Source: Tetrahymena thermophila SB210
Taxonomy: Eukaryota > Ciliophora > Oligohymenophorea > Hymenostomatida > Tetrahymenidae
DNA length: 64,000 nt
Assembly (NCBI RefSeq): GCF_000189635.1
Contig: NW_002476022.1
Coordinates: 124,001 to 188,000, forward strand
Direction of reading: 5' to 3'
Below the pieces are notes generated by a model. The model was given only the letters and a program-made list of their open reading frames with translations. It did not search any database and had not been told where the DNA came from. A program made the position numbers and the translations under genes. Shown piece by piece: positions 1 through 11,188 of the stretch. Position 1 is the stretch's first letter. Each line of letters begins with the position of its first letter.

Positions 1-313
1 ATTATTTTAGAAGAAACTTTTAAAAATATTTATTTTAAATAATTTAAAAAAAGTAGAATAAATAAATGATCAGATCAATTAATTTCATTTTTCTCATATT
101 ATATTTAACCAAATTGTTAATAACCTTCAAATGTAAATATGCAAAAGTCTTTTTCTGGAGATTTCTTAAAAGATATCTGAATTAAATATCTTGCTTGTTA
201 GCATAATTTTAAAATAAATTATTATTAAATTACCTTAAATTAATATTGATTCTAATATTACTTGTGATTTGATAAAAATTAATTAAAATATATATTAAAA
301 TTTTCAATTTACA
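1..313. other. AT-rich leader, no gene seen
   Basis: No extended table-6 reading frame with coding character is visible on either strand. The stretch is AT-rich and ends at the proposed start codon of the M16 peptidase. The last part probably serves as its 5' flank. A splice-acceptor-like TTTTAG sits at the very left edge (1-10), so part of an upstream gene could lie outside the window. Confidence 0.4.
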
Positions 314-2227
314 ATGATTATTAGTAGAGCAAACAAAACTGTAAACTAACTTATATTTAAATAAGCAAGGTCTCTCAGCTTTGAAAAGACAAAGCACTTT
401 AAAATAGGAGAAATACCTGAGAGCTTAAAATATGACAGACCATATAGTAATTCAATATTTTTGTCATTATTTAACTCAAAGTAGCTAATACTTTTTACCA
501 AAATTAATTAATCATAATCAATTGAGTTTGCTTTTATTCTTATTTAAATTTTTATATTTAGAGGAAACTATTTTGGACAATGGTATTAAAGTGTGTAGTG
601 AAATATGGCCATCTCCTTTATGCACGTAAATAATATTAAATGAACATTTTTAAAATTAGTTTATAGAAATGAAATGTTGTTATTAAAAATTTTTTACAAT
701 TTATTATCTAAAAATAGAGTTGCTGCTTTTATTAAATGTGGTAGCAGAAGTGAGTCAGAAGAGACTTCAGGTACTGCTCACTTTTTGGAACATCTTCATT
801 TCAAAGTAAAAATAAATTATGAGGTGCTATGGAATTTAAAACAGCTTTTTTAAAAAAAAGGGAACTAAAAAGAGAAGTAGATAATCATTAGAATTAGAAA
901 TTGAAAATCATGGTGGCTAATTAAATGCATACACTTCTAGAGAAAACACTTGTTACACTATGAATTTATTTAAGAATAAGCTTCCTTGGGGAGTTGAACT
1001 TCTTTCTGACATATTGACTTAATCTGAATATTCAATTTTTGCTCTTAATAATGAAAGAAATACAATCCACACAGAATTGATTGAGACCTAAAAGCAATCA
1101 ATGGAAACAACTATTGAAATATCTCATAGAGGCGTAAATATAATTTTAAATTGATATTAATATTTAAAAGACTAATAAACAAAATAGGCATACAAAGGAC
1201 ATTAAATGGGTCTTCCTATTTTAGGTAAGAAATTAAATGGACAAAGTAAATAATAGTAATAATATTTAAAATATTAATAGGCAAGATTAGCAATATTATG
1301 AAAATTACAAGAGATATGATTGTTGATTATCATCAAACAAATTATTATGGAGAAAATTTAATTGTTATAGGCTGTGGTGATCACAAGCATGAAGATTTAG
1401 TTGATTTAGTAGCAAATCATTTTAATAAAGTTCCCAGAAAATCTCCAAATCCTATTTAAAATTTAAATAATTTTTCTAAGCCACAATTCTGTAATGAATT
1501 CAACTTAGTTTAATCTGATATACATCCTGATCATTTGAATATTTCTTTCTTACAAGAAGCTCCATCATGGACTGATCCTGATTATTTTGCTTTCTTGCTC
1601 ATTTAAAGAATTATTGGAGATAAGCCAGAGTCTCCTCTTGACCTTGAAATCACTAACTGTAACTTATTTTATTTTAAATATAAAACTTTTTTATGATTCC
1701 CTAACTTATATACAAAGATTCAGAGTTGAACAGCTTTTAAAAGGAGCTTAATATATTCCCCAATATCTAAGTTCAAAAAGGAGTGTATACTCCCTATGCA
1801 GATACTGCTTTATATGGCAATTACTATTTTGGAAATAAAAATTGCTTGAAAGAAGCTTATCATTTCTAATAAAATTGTTGGGATGCTTTATTAGAGAATT
1901 TAAATGACATTTAAATAGAAAGAGCAAAAAAGAAATTGTACATAGAATTATTCAACCACGAAACTGGAAATGATATCTCCTAAGCTATAGGAAATCATAT
2001 ATTATATTTAAATAGAAGAATATTTAGATCTGAAATAGCATATAGAATTGCTAATTTATCAAAATAAGACATAGCTAAAACACTTCAAAAGTGGTGCATA
2101 TAAAAGGTAAAAAAAAATTTCTAATTTATATTTATTTTTTATAAATAAAATATTTTTAAATTTACAGCCATATTCCATCACTGTTTGGGGAGATACATAA
2201 GATTTAGAAAAATAAATTTAAAGTTGA
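314..2227 (+). CDS. M16 metallopeptidase, mitochondrial processing peptidase beta-like
   Basis: Multi-exon gene, table 6, ATG 314 to TGA 2225-2227. Proposed exons: 314-446, 562-625, 718-805, 861-1133, 1188-1224, then 1281 onward, with further introns near 1640-1730 and 2107-2167. The inverted zinc motif HXXEH is intact as HFLEH (779-793), with the third-ligand Glu 75 residues later in HTELIE. TTLDNG-like ILDNG, the GTKKR-like segment after the motif and the substrate-side NAYTSREN segment are all present. The family cleaves presequences in the mitochondrial matrix as an alpha/beta heterodimer, and the beta subunit carries the zinc site. An intact HXXEH argues against a pure bc1-complex core subunit. 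The C-terminal half reads VYTPYADTALYGNYYFG then SITVWGDTQDL. The N-terminus is Arg/Lys-rich and could be a targeting presequence. The exon join near 1640-1730 is the least certain. Confidence 0.88.
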
Positions 2228-3144
2228 AAAAAATAAATAATCCTTACAATTAAAATAATTTAGAAAAAATGTATTATTAAATCACATAAATTAATTAGTA
2301 AAATCTTTCTTACTTTTAATAATATTTAATGCAAAATTTTATATCTATTTTTTATATTAAGTTGTAAACATTTTTAATCAATCATATTTCACTAACATAT
2401 TTTATTAAATTAAGTATTTTCAAGTTTTGTTAATATTTTTACTAATAAAAAAGACACAAAAAATTATAATAGCATTCCTATTAAATATATTCATAATATT
2501 AATAAGATTTTGACTAAAATGTTAAAAAATTGATAACTTTTAGATTAAAGATAATAGATAACATTCCTTTTAAAAACATTAATAAGTTTTCTATTAAAAA
2601 TATAGATCAAATTCCTATTAAATGAATATATTTCTTTTTAAAAATTGATAAATTTCTACTAAAAATATTGAAAACATTCCATTAAAAATATTTATAAAAT
2701 TCCTATATAAACATGAATAGAATATCTACTAAAAATAGTTGTAACTAACATTTATATTCAAATTTTTTATCATATCTCTTTTAAAAACATTAATAAAATT
2801 TCTACTAAAAACTTTTAAAACATTTCAAATTTTTTTGTTAATTTCTTATTATGCTTTTTTGATTAGTATAAATTTAAATTTTTGCTGAAGAATTTCTGAA
2901 TATAATAGATTATCAACTATATGGATGTGATAAAGCTATTTTTGAGTCGCAAAGTGAGAAAAATAAGAAGATTTTTTAAATTTTATTTAAAAATTTACCT
3001 TTTTCAGAAATATTGAAAGTTTAATTTTAATTTAAAATATTAAACATAATTTTGGAAAATTTGGATAAAATAATAAATAATTTGAAATGATATTATGTAA
3101 GTTGAGGAATCAATTATGAAAATTAATTATACTATAAAATAGTT
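2228..3144. other. intergenic region with degenerate repeats
   Basis: This gap separates the 3' end of the M16 peptidase from the 3' end of the PP2C-like gene (convergent pair). No coding frame is visible. Its middle part is a degenerate repeat block listed separately. The rest is plain AT-rich sequence. Confidence 0.6.
2430..2840. repeat. degenerate ~30-bp AT-rich repeat block
   Basis: Units resembling ATTAATAAATTCCTATTAAA and TTTCTACTAAAAATATTGA recur about ten times with drift. A core (T)TCCTATTAAA or TCTACTAAAAA alternates with CATTAATAA. There is no open frame across it. The origin is unknown; it could be a decayed minisatellite in a convergent 3'-3' gap. Confidence 0.5.
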
Positions 3145-4671
3145 TCATAAATACTAAAGAACAAATGTTATATCTTCGCTCATTTGAGGGTGTTGTTTTT
3201 TTAATTATTTAACACGACTCTATAAATATTTGCTTGCTTCAAGTACATTATTTCCTTCAAATGGACTTATTACCTACCAAATTTCTTCAGTGTTTATCAA
3301 ATCAAAAAGACTTTATGTTCCTATTAATAAATAGCTATCATTTATATCAATATCATAATGTCTGATATAAGGCTCACTTATTACCCCAATCTATTATGCT
3401 ATCAGATCTCCTATCGATCTTGTAATATGAATGGCAGGATAATCTCTTCCTCTTACAAATATTTTTTCTGAAAAATCTTACGATCTCTTAACTTCTCCAT
3501 GTTCTCTATAAATTCTGTTTCTCTCTTAAATATTATTCGGAGTGTGATCTTCAGTCAGCTAAACAGCCAAAATTTTATCTTTTTTATTCAAATTTACATT
3601 TTTTTTAAAGACGAAAGCTTTAGTATCACCAACATGACTTATTAGTAAATTATTTTTTCTCTTCACAATAAAAGTGCAACTAATTCCACTAATAAATTAA
3701 TTTGCTACCTGTTACATTTTATTTAAGTTAATTAATTTTGAACTAAAATAATTTAATAATAATTTACTATCCCTTCTTATTAAATTATTTTATTGATATC
3801 TTTCGATAAATTTCTATAAATTTGTCTTAGAGCAAGTTCAGGATTTACAAACGAATTGAGAGAGTTCAAAAATTTGGTAAGAAGTAACTTATAAGCAATA
3901 TTACTTATTTAATACCCAAAAGGACCATGCCCATCAAAAACACCAAAAATAGATGTTAATCGATCTCTATAATAAATATAATCACTTTATATTTAGATGT
4001 CTTCTTCTTTGTTACCCTTTCTAGAGCAAACAGAAACACCAAATTTACTTAATTTATCCAGATCTTTAACATACTTTTTTCTATTGATAAAGAGTTAAGA
4101 ATCTTCCATGTCACTAACAGCATTCCTTAATTAATTATTTTATTAAAACTCTTAATCGTACATCGTGCCACCTACAACTCTAAATTTTTTAGGAGCAAAA
4201 GCGCTTATATTAGGAATTATTCTTTCCTATTATTCAGAATCAGAATCAGCAGATTAATATGATTAATCGTTCTTTTAAATATCTGAATGTTTAATTTTCT
4301 ATTTTAAATATTTTTGAAAATAAGCTGCTTGTTAAACCTCACCAATAACCATTTCAAATTTAAAATTTTTTTATCCGTAATATTGAAATGTATGCATTTA
4401 TTACAAAACACTCCTGACATAAACTCTTTTTACCTTTGGCTATAAATCATTCGATAAATAAGTAATATTTTTTTTAGATTTAAATGTAGTTTTTAATTCA
4501 TTAGAGGTTTAATCTTCATTTTCATGGGATCTTTTTCATATTTTTTTAAAAGATAAATAAATAAATGGAATTATATATCTTTCAGTTTATTTTTAAAATT
4601 AATTATTTTAATTTTAACAAAAATTATTTCTTTTTTTTTACAAAAATATCTTTCTTAAAATCCCTTTTCAT
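3145..4671 (-). CDS. PP2C-family protein, probably catalytically impaired
   Basis: PPM/PP2C fold read on the minus strand with table 6; stop TGA at 3145-3147. Motifs in order: CSRKGNKEED, IFGVFDGHGPFG (DGHG at 3924-3935, metal-binding Asp kept), GISCTFIVK (usually GTTA), SHVGDTKAFVF, TEDHTPNNIQERNRI, ITRSIGD, and a C-terminal SEDITFVL. In the motif normally read as LASDGLFD this protein has LIGTQSLFD (Gln codon TAA at 3313-3315), so the metal-binding Asp is lost. One intron, 3709-3767, joins QQEGI to VANQF. The 5' end is less sure: I propose a 30-nt first exon (4642-4671, MKRDFKKDIF) spliced over 4440-4641 to PKVKRV. An in-frame TGA blocks simple upstream extension. Active PP2Cs dephosphorylate Ser/Thr with Mn/Mg; this one may be a pseudophosphatase. 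Confidence 0.85.
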
Positions 4672-5108
4672 CCAATTAATAAGAATTATAATTTTCTATT
4701 TCAATATTAGCTTTCTAACCAATTAAAATATTTTTTTTTTCATTTTAATTTAAATATAAAAATAAATATTATTATGAATGAATGGTATTATTTTATAAAT
4801 ATTAATTTAAATTTTTATTTTTGATTAAATTATTATTTAAAAAGGTCAAATTTAAAATTTTTTGAAATTAATTTGTTAATTTTCTTTGAGACAAATCTTC
4901 AAAATATTTTAAATAATTGCTTTAATTAATTTATGAATATAAATATATTTTAATGTTAAAAAAATTTTAATTTTTTTTGTTAAAATCTTGAATTAATTTG
5001 AATTATGGATATTGAATTTGACTTTTCTTTGAAATTAAAAAACAATCTTTCTCTAAAAACTCTAAAAATAAAAAACAACTTATTAAGAAATTAATGATTT
5101 CTGTCTTA
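4672..5108. other. AT-rich intergenic region
   Basis: Low-complexity poly-A/T tracts only. It holds the upstream flank of the PP2C-like gene and the 3' flank of the next minus-strand gene. I see no RNA or coding signal. Confidence 0.5.
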
Positions 5109-7111
5109 TCAAATTTAAAAGCTGTTAAAATAGTAAATAAATTACTTTAAATTGTTGTTAAAGTCTATGTATCCAATATCATATGTCGTCAACAAAGAAT
5201 CATTTAATTCTTCTACTTCCTAAAGTTCATAGTTTTATTCTATGTTTAAACCTTCATCTTTTGTTAGACGCTTCTTTTAACTATTTTGCATATCTATAAA
5301 GTTGTTATAAACATTTTCATTTTCTTAATCATTACCATCATCTAAATATTCTTCTTCTTCTTATTCCTCCTCTTCCACCTCCTCTTAATACTCACCACTA
5401 TTTTAATATTAATTTATTTTCATATTTTTTAACTCAGTACTGTCTTCTTCTATTTCTTTTTCTTGTAAGGAATTTTAGGATTGGATGTTTCTGTAACTGT
5501 TAATAATTTAACTTGTAGGTCTTATAATAATTCTTTTAGATTGCAGCATATCTTATTCTTGCTAACTATCATCATTTTAGAATGCCTTAAAATCCTTTTC
5601 ATTCTACTGGGAAATATCTTAAAGAGAAGCTATTTCTTAATTCAATCTATCTCTTTTTAGATGGGCATGCTTTTTAAATGTACTTTCTGATGCATGACTT
5701 GTAATAGGGTTATCCAAATCTTATCTAGTTTTTAGTGTTTAAGAAGTAACTTCATTTGATTTTTATAGAATCTTTGATGTTGCTAGTGTGTTTCTCTCAT
5801 CAACAATATTTTAGTTTTATGAATCTAAGCTGCCAAGTTATTAATATTATTTGTTACCTTTAAGTTGTTGTTAACTATGATTACTTTCTTACAAAAATTT
5901 TTCACTTGCTGGGGAAGAGGAAATTTTAGAAATGGAAGCATGAATCCATGTTTCTTATTTCTAATTAATCTATTGATTAAGGCTTGTGGTATCTTAATCT
6001 TATTCTGTTTCAAAATTTTCCTTTTAGCTGTTTTAAATTTTGAAAATATTCTATTCCAGAAGGTCTTTTACTGTTTTTTAAGAGAATTTTTTTAATTTGT
6101 CTCTGCTAAAAGAAGCATGGTTTCCATTTCCATTTCCTTTTTATATTTGTATTTTTTTTAAGCTAAGAGGAGTATTCATACAAGAAGTTTTCTATTGAGG
6201 GCTATTAGATGACACTTTTTTGCTTTTGGGACTACTTTTGCTATAAGCGCTTGACTAATAGCTGCTAGTATCATTATCATCGTTTTCGTTAGCTTTTTAA
6301 AGATTTTTCATAGACTAAAGAAGTAATTTCTTTTAGTGCCTTGAATAATCTTCAGTGAAATTGTTAACAGTTTAAATTTTTCTTGATGATTTAAACAAGC
6401 TACTTCCATTTATTTATAGATTATTAAAATAATTCATTTATCTAACCTTTTATTTTGGTGCTTGTATTGAGTTTTATATGCTTTTTTTATCTCCTTCATA
6501 ACTCTATTCTGATACAGCTGCTCTAAAATCAATCTATTTTTCTTCTTCTTCTTCCTCTTCTTATAATTTATTTCGATACTGTCTCTATTTAGGGATTTAT
6601 AATTATTATCTCAAATTTATCTATTAAGTTTATTTTCTTTGCTAAAGGCCTGTTTCATTATTTTTATTTACGAATATTTATAGAGAATTATTTATTCTAT
6701 ATTCCTCCTTTTTAGATAGCTGTATTTATTAACTAATACTAAATCTTTTCAAATTGGGTTTCTAGTTTTTAAAGTCTTAATTATACATTTCATTTTATGA
6801 TACAGATTTTTAATCGCTTTCACTCTATTATATTTTAACATTATGTCAATCAAATTAAAAGCAAACTACTCTTGAAAAAGATCAATTATGCAAGATAAAT
6901 TTTACCTGACTATTATTGCTTTAGAACTCTTCATCTATTAATAATAAACATCATTTTTGATATTCATCGTATGAAAATATTTTATTATACCTATTTTTCT
7001 CTTAAAGTTTTAGACAGCATTGTAATTTTTCTAATTTTATGCTTATGGAATTGAATTATTTTAGCTTTTATTATCATTTTTGACTTTATTCTTACCATTT
7101 CCGCTCCCCAT
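5109..7111 (-). CDS. unknown Gln/Asn/Ser-rich protein, possible N-myristoylation
   Basis: A three-exon model gives 586 residues: exon 1 7096-7111 (16 nt), exon 2 6906-6934 (29 nt), exon 3 5109-6824 (572 codons, uninterrupted in table 6, ending TGA). All junctions are GT/AG and in phase. The N-terminus reads MGSGNDEEFQSNNSQ, a candidate Gly2 N-myristoylation start (inference). The body is low complexity, with basic Lys/Asn/Gln stretches in the middle and a strongly acidic Glu run near residues 475-500 (EEVEEEE followed by EEEEY). The C-terminus is LTTYDIGYIDFNNN. I recognise no domain. It is bounded by a PP2C-like gene downstream and CCT6 upstream, with no obvious functional link. Function unknown. 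Confidence 0.75.
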
Positions 7112-7875
7112 TTACAGGAATATAATTTTAGATTCTCTTTTTCACAATTAGCTGTAACAAAAATGAGAAATTAATTGTCTTTATTTCTACTTATAACTTG
7201 ATTAAATGTTTATTATCTTTCTGATATTAATATTGTTTGTATTTCTGAAAAAATAAAGATAAAAAGATAAATAGATAGATAATCAATTATTTAATTATTT
7301 AGTATTTGTTTGGCTAATATTGAATTTATTCTACAAAGTTATATATATTTGCAACAAACTTTACTCTTGATTTTTATTGATTATCAATTCCATTATAGTT
7401 TTAACACGATTTTACTATAGTTTAAAATTAAATATTAATTCTACTCAACGAAATAAAACGAGCTGAAATATAAAATATTGATTTATAAAGAAGAGAATTA
7501 ACTGGATTGTTGAATAATTATTAAAAGGTAGATTGTATATTTAATTAACTAATTGATGTGGAAGATTATCCTAATGAAAAGATAAAGATAGATAGATAGA
7601 TACATAAGATTAAAAATATAGATACAATATTACTTGCTTATTAAAAAAAATAATTTTTAGCTGAATGTAGTTAATTTGGTAATTAAAAACACTCAATTAA
7701 TTAATTAATTATAAATTAATTTATTTGCTATTTTAAGAATTACCTTTCTACACTTTTCATTAAGAAAATAATCGCTAATTTTACGCTTTTCAGGTTTGAA
7801 TAATTACTAAAATTAATATTTGAGATATAAAAGGTGTTATTTAATTGTAGATTAGAAGCAGCTTATTTATTTAAC
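7112..7875. other. AT-rich intergenic region with GATA runs
   Basis: Noncoding. Short GATA/GATAGATA tracts occur around 7257-7285 and 7577-7605. It contains the 5' flank of the gene ending at 7111 and the 3' flank of CCT6. Nothing else is recognised. Confidence 0.5.
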
Positions 7876-10205
7876 TCAATTACCACCACCCATCTATTTA
7901 CCAGCTCTCATGATCTATTTTTTATAAAATTTTTTATTAAATCATGTTAAAAATTTATTTAATTTAATATATTTACTTCGTCAACAAGAAGGAGTTATTG
8001 GGCAAGAGTAGGAGCCATATGTAAGAATTGCTTCTTGGCAATATAGTTATCATAAATAGCAGAAGCAACAGGAGAAATAGTACCCTTTTCGTTGCAGTTG
8101 ATACCAACAGGAACTTACTTGGCTTTATATTCATCGATAACTTCAAGGATTGTATCTTAAACATCATAACCGCAGTTTTCAGCTAAAATCTTGGGGATGA
8201 TGAGTAAAGATTCAGCAAAGGCTTCAACACCTAATTTAGCCTTACCCTTAACGGAATCCTTGAACTTTTGTAAATGGCAGTAAGCACCAATTTCAAAAGC
8301 ACCAGCACCAGGGATAACGCACTTGTCATCAAAAACGTTTTTAACAGCTCTTAAACCATCTCTGATAGCTTCCTATAATTTAATAAAAATAATAATTTAA
8401 AAACATGTATTAAAATAATTTATATGATTAATTACCTTAATTTGAGCAATAGTGTGCTCGTTAGGTCCCTTGATAAGAATGGTGCATGACTTGGGATTCT
8501 TGACACCTTCAATGAAAGTGTACTTTTCTTCACCCAAAGTGTGTTCATAAACTTCATCAGCCCAACCAAGATCAGCTTCAGATAAATCTTCAACGGAGTT
8601 AACACCGTTACCACCACAAGCAAGAATGATTCTTTCCATGTTTCTTCTCTTTGTTCTTCTCAAAGCGATGATATTTTCCTTAGCAAACATATCAAGGCAA
8701 ATGGGGTCAATACCCTTTTAGTTGAGAACAACAAAGGACTTAGAGGGGTCTTCGCAAACCTTTCTCTTGAGGTCAATAATCTTTTGGCATCTTTCATCAG
8801 TGAATTTACGTTCAGAAAGCATCAACTTTTCTCTGTCAGCAGCGTTGGAATAGAAGAAACCAGAGTGGACTTCAGTCTTTTCGTATTCTAAAGAAACGTT
8901 GCAATTAAGAATGTAACAGTTCTTAAGTTTCTTGGGCATATCAGCATGACGAGCACCATGATCTAAAACTAAACCCTTAACTAATCTAGTATCAGTAGAG
9001 AGCTTGTGAACCATGTGCATAATTTCAACCATATGTAAATCAATAGGTTTATCTTATTGCTTGATGCAAAGAACGGAGTCAACGACTATTTCAACCAATC
9101 TACATTATTAAAAAATAAAATTAGTTTCTGAAATAAAATTATTATTCTTAATATATGCTTAATTTTCATTCTTTTTGGTTTCTAGCTTGATTCTTTTTAA
9201 AAAAAAATATAAAATAAAATTTGGCATACTAGTTAGCAATATCAGGGTGGAGCTTAGTGTTCAAAGAAGTTCTAGCGACAGAAAGAAGGAAAGCCTTGTC
9301 GATTTATGATTCAGTGAGGTTTTACTTGAATTCGTCTAAGAACTTAAGAGATTCGTGCTTGGCAGCTTCGTAACCATCAGTAATAGTTCTGGGGTGGATA
9401 CCATCTTGAATTAATCTTTGAGCTTATTTCATCATTTCACCAATGAAGAGGACGTTAGAGGTGGTACCATCACCGACAATATCATCTTGAGCAGTGGCAG
9501 AACGAGCAATCATGGCAGCAGTGGGGTGTTGAATTTACTAATTTAAATTAAAATATGAATTATTAAATAAATTTTTTTTAAATTAAAGACACAAATGCAA
9601 TTTTTCATATAAAGATTCAAAGCCATGTTTTATTTAATGACAAATTAATGCTTATAATTATAAATTGATTGAACTTGATTAATATTTAAATTCTACTTTT
9701 TTGTTGTTTATTTAAATGAATAATAATATTAAGTCAATTAAACCAATAAAATATTACCATTTCATGTAATAAGACTGAACCGTCCTTGGTAAGCTTGATT
9801 TAACCAGCACCACCAACAAGCCTAAATATTATTAAAATTGCGATTAGAATAATTCATAGTTTAAAATAATAAAAGTGTAGCTCTATCAAAGTTAATAAAA
9901 GTCTTAATATTTTTATATCAACCACTTAATGTTTCTCAAAAAACTTAAGTAAAAAGTTAATTCCTTTGCTAAATATTAAGGCGGAAAAATGATTTTAAAT
10001 AGGGCTCAAAATGAGATGATCTATATGTTATTTAGTAGAGATTATGAGTTAAATTCAAAATAAATTACATCTTGAGAGTACCCTTAGGACCAAGGTTAGA
10101 TCTCATGACTTCTTGTAAGCCGACAGCGGCATGGATATTCATGGCAAGAGCCTAGAACTTCTTTAAGACTTCAGCCTTAGAATTGACATATTGAACGTTA
10201 GACAT
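7876..10205 (-). CDS. CCT6: chaperonin CCT subunit zeta
   Basis: Six exons sum exactly to 536 codons (535 aa), the usual size for a CCT subunit: 10069-10205, 9758-9821, 9230-9537, 8436-9099, 7977-8372, 7876-7914. Hallmarks include [15 protein letters not shown], the ATPase motif [32 protein letters not shown] and the zeta-type ending LLVDEIMRAG. The last intron (7915-7976) is needed: reading through it gives an unrelated tail, while splicing restores IMRAGKQMGGGN and a TGA at 7876. CCT is the cytosolic double-ring chaperonin that folds tubulin and actin, with eight paralogous subunits per ring. Codon choice is more restrained and GC is higher than in neighbouring genes, as expected for a highly expressed housekeeping gene. 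TAA/TAG-encoded Gln is rarer here. Confidence 0.97.
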
Positions 10206-11188
10206 TTTGCTTTATAAATTTGGCTATTATGACTAATATGAAGATAGATATATATGATTTTGATTTTTTATTTATTTTTTTGTTAATAAAAATTTTTATT
10301 TGTTTAATTAGACTTTGTTTTGATTTTTGCGGATATATAATATATATTTTTTTTCAAATTTTTTATATTTAAAAAAATGTGTATCTTTTTTCCTTTTATT
10401 AAAAAATTAAAAATATTCAATATTTCTAAAATTTATATTTATTTTAATAGTCAATATAGCTAGCAACCATCCTAACTATCTATCATTATATGCCTTAATC
10501 ATTCAAGATATAATGCACTTATCACTATTTGATTGTCTTTTCAAATTAAGAAAAGCTCATTAAAATATAATGGGATTTCCTTCACTAGCAACCTTGTAAT
10601 TTATTAAATTATTAATAAATTAATTGATATATTTTTTAAATTGTATATTTTGTAAAATTAATTATATAATTTTTTTGATTTTGCTTTTTTTTAATAATTA
10701 ATTAATTTTGCATAAAGCTTAATAAATAAATCAATAACAAAATAAATAAGTAAAAGTACTATCATATTGATTTTTGACAATAATTTATTTAGCAGTTGAG
10801 AGGAAAACCATTTAATTTTATTCAGTCTAAATACTAATTAGATTTGATATTTAAATTATAAAATATTATTTTATTTTTTAACTATTTCTTCAAAAATATT
10901 TACAAACAAACAAAAAAAAACACACTTTTCACTCATTTATCTTAAAACATATTGAATTAAATGAAACATCAAGAAATTTATAGTAGCTTTATTTATTTTG
11001 AGATTTATATTTTAATTTTATTAATTTAAAAGGAATTATAATTTTTATTATTATTATTTTTTTTACTAAATGAAAAAGTATTCTTTATTTTATTCATTTA
11101 TTCATTGATTTTATAATTTATTTGCATTTTTTAATTATTATTTTTACTAATTATTTTTTGAATGATTAAATTTCATACATTCATTCAT
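10206..11188. other. AT-rich intergenic region
   Basis: Upstream flank of CCT6 and 3' flank of the histidine kinase gene. A TATATAATATATAT-like tract at about 10330-10345 lies roughly 130 bp upstream of the CCT6 start. I see no coding sequence. Confidence 0.5.

Noticed and set aside
5865-6095. Plus-strand standard-code ORF of 76 aa
   Set aside because: It lies inside the continuous minus-strand table-6 frame of the 5.1-7.1 kb gene and has no protein-like features.
7908-7976. Read-through C-terminus of CCT6 (NILNQINFQHD...)
   Set aside because: Splicing 7915-7976 restores the family-conserved LLVDEIMRAG ending, so the read-through is intronic.
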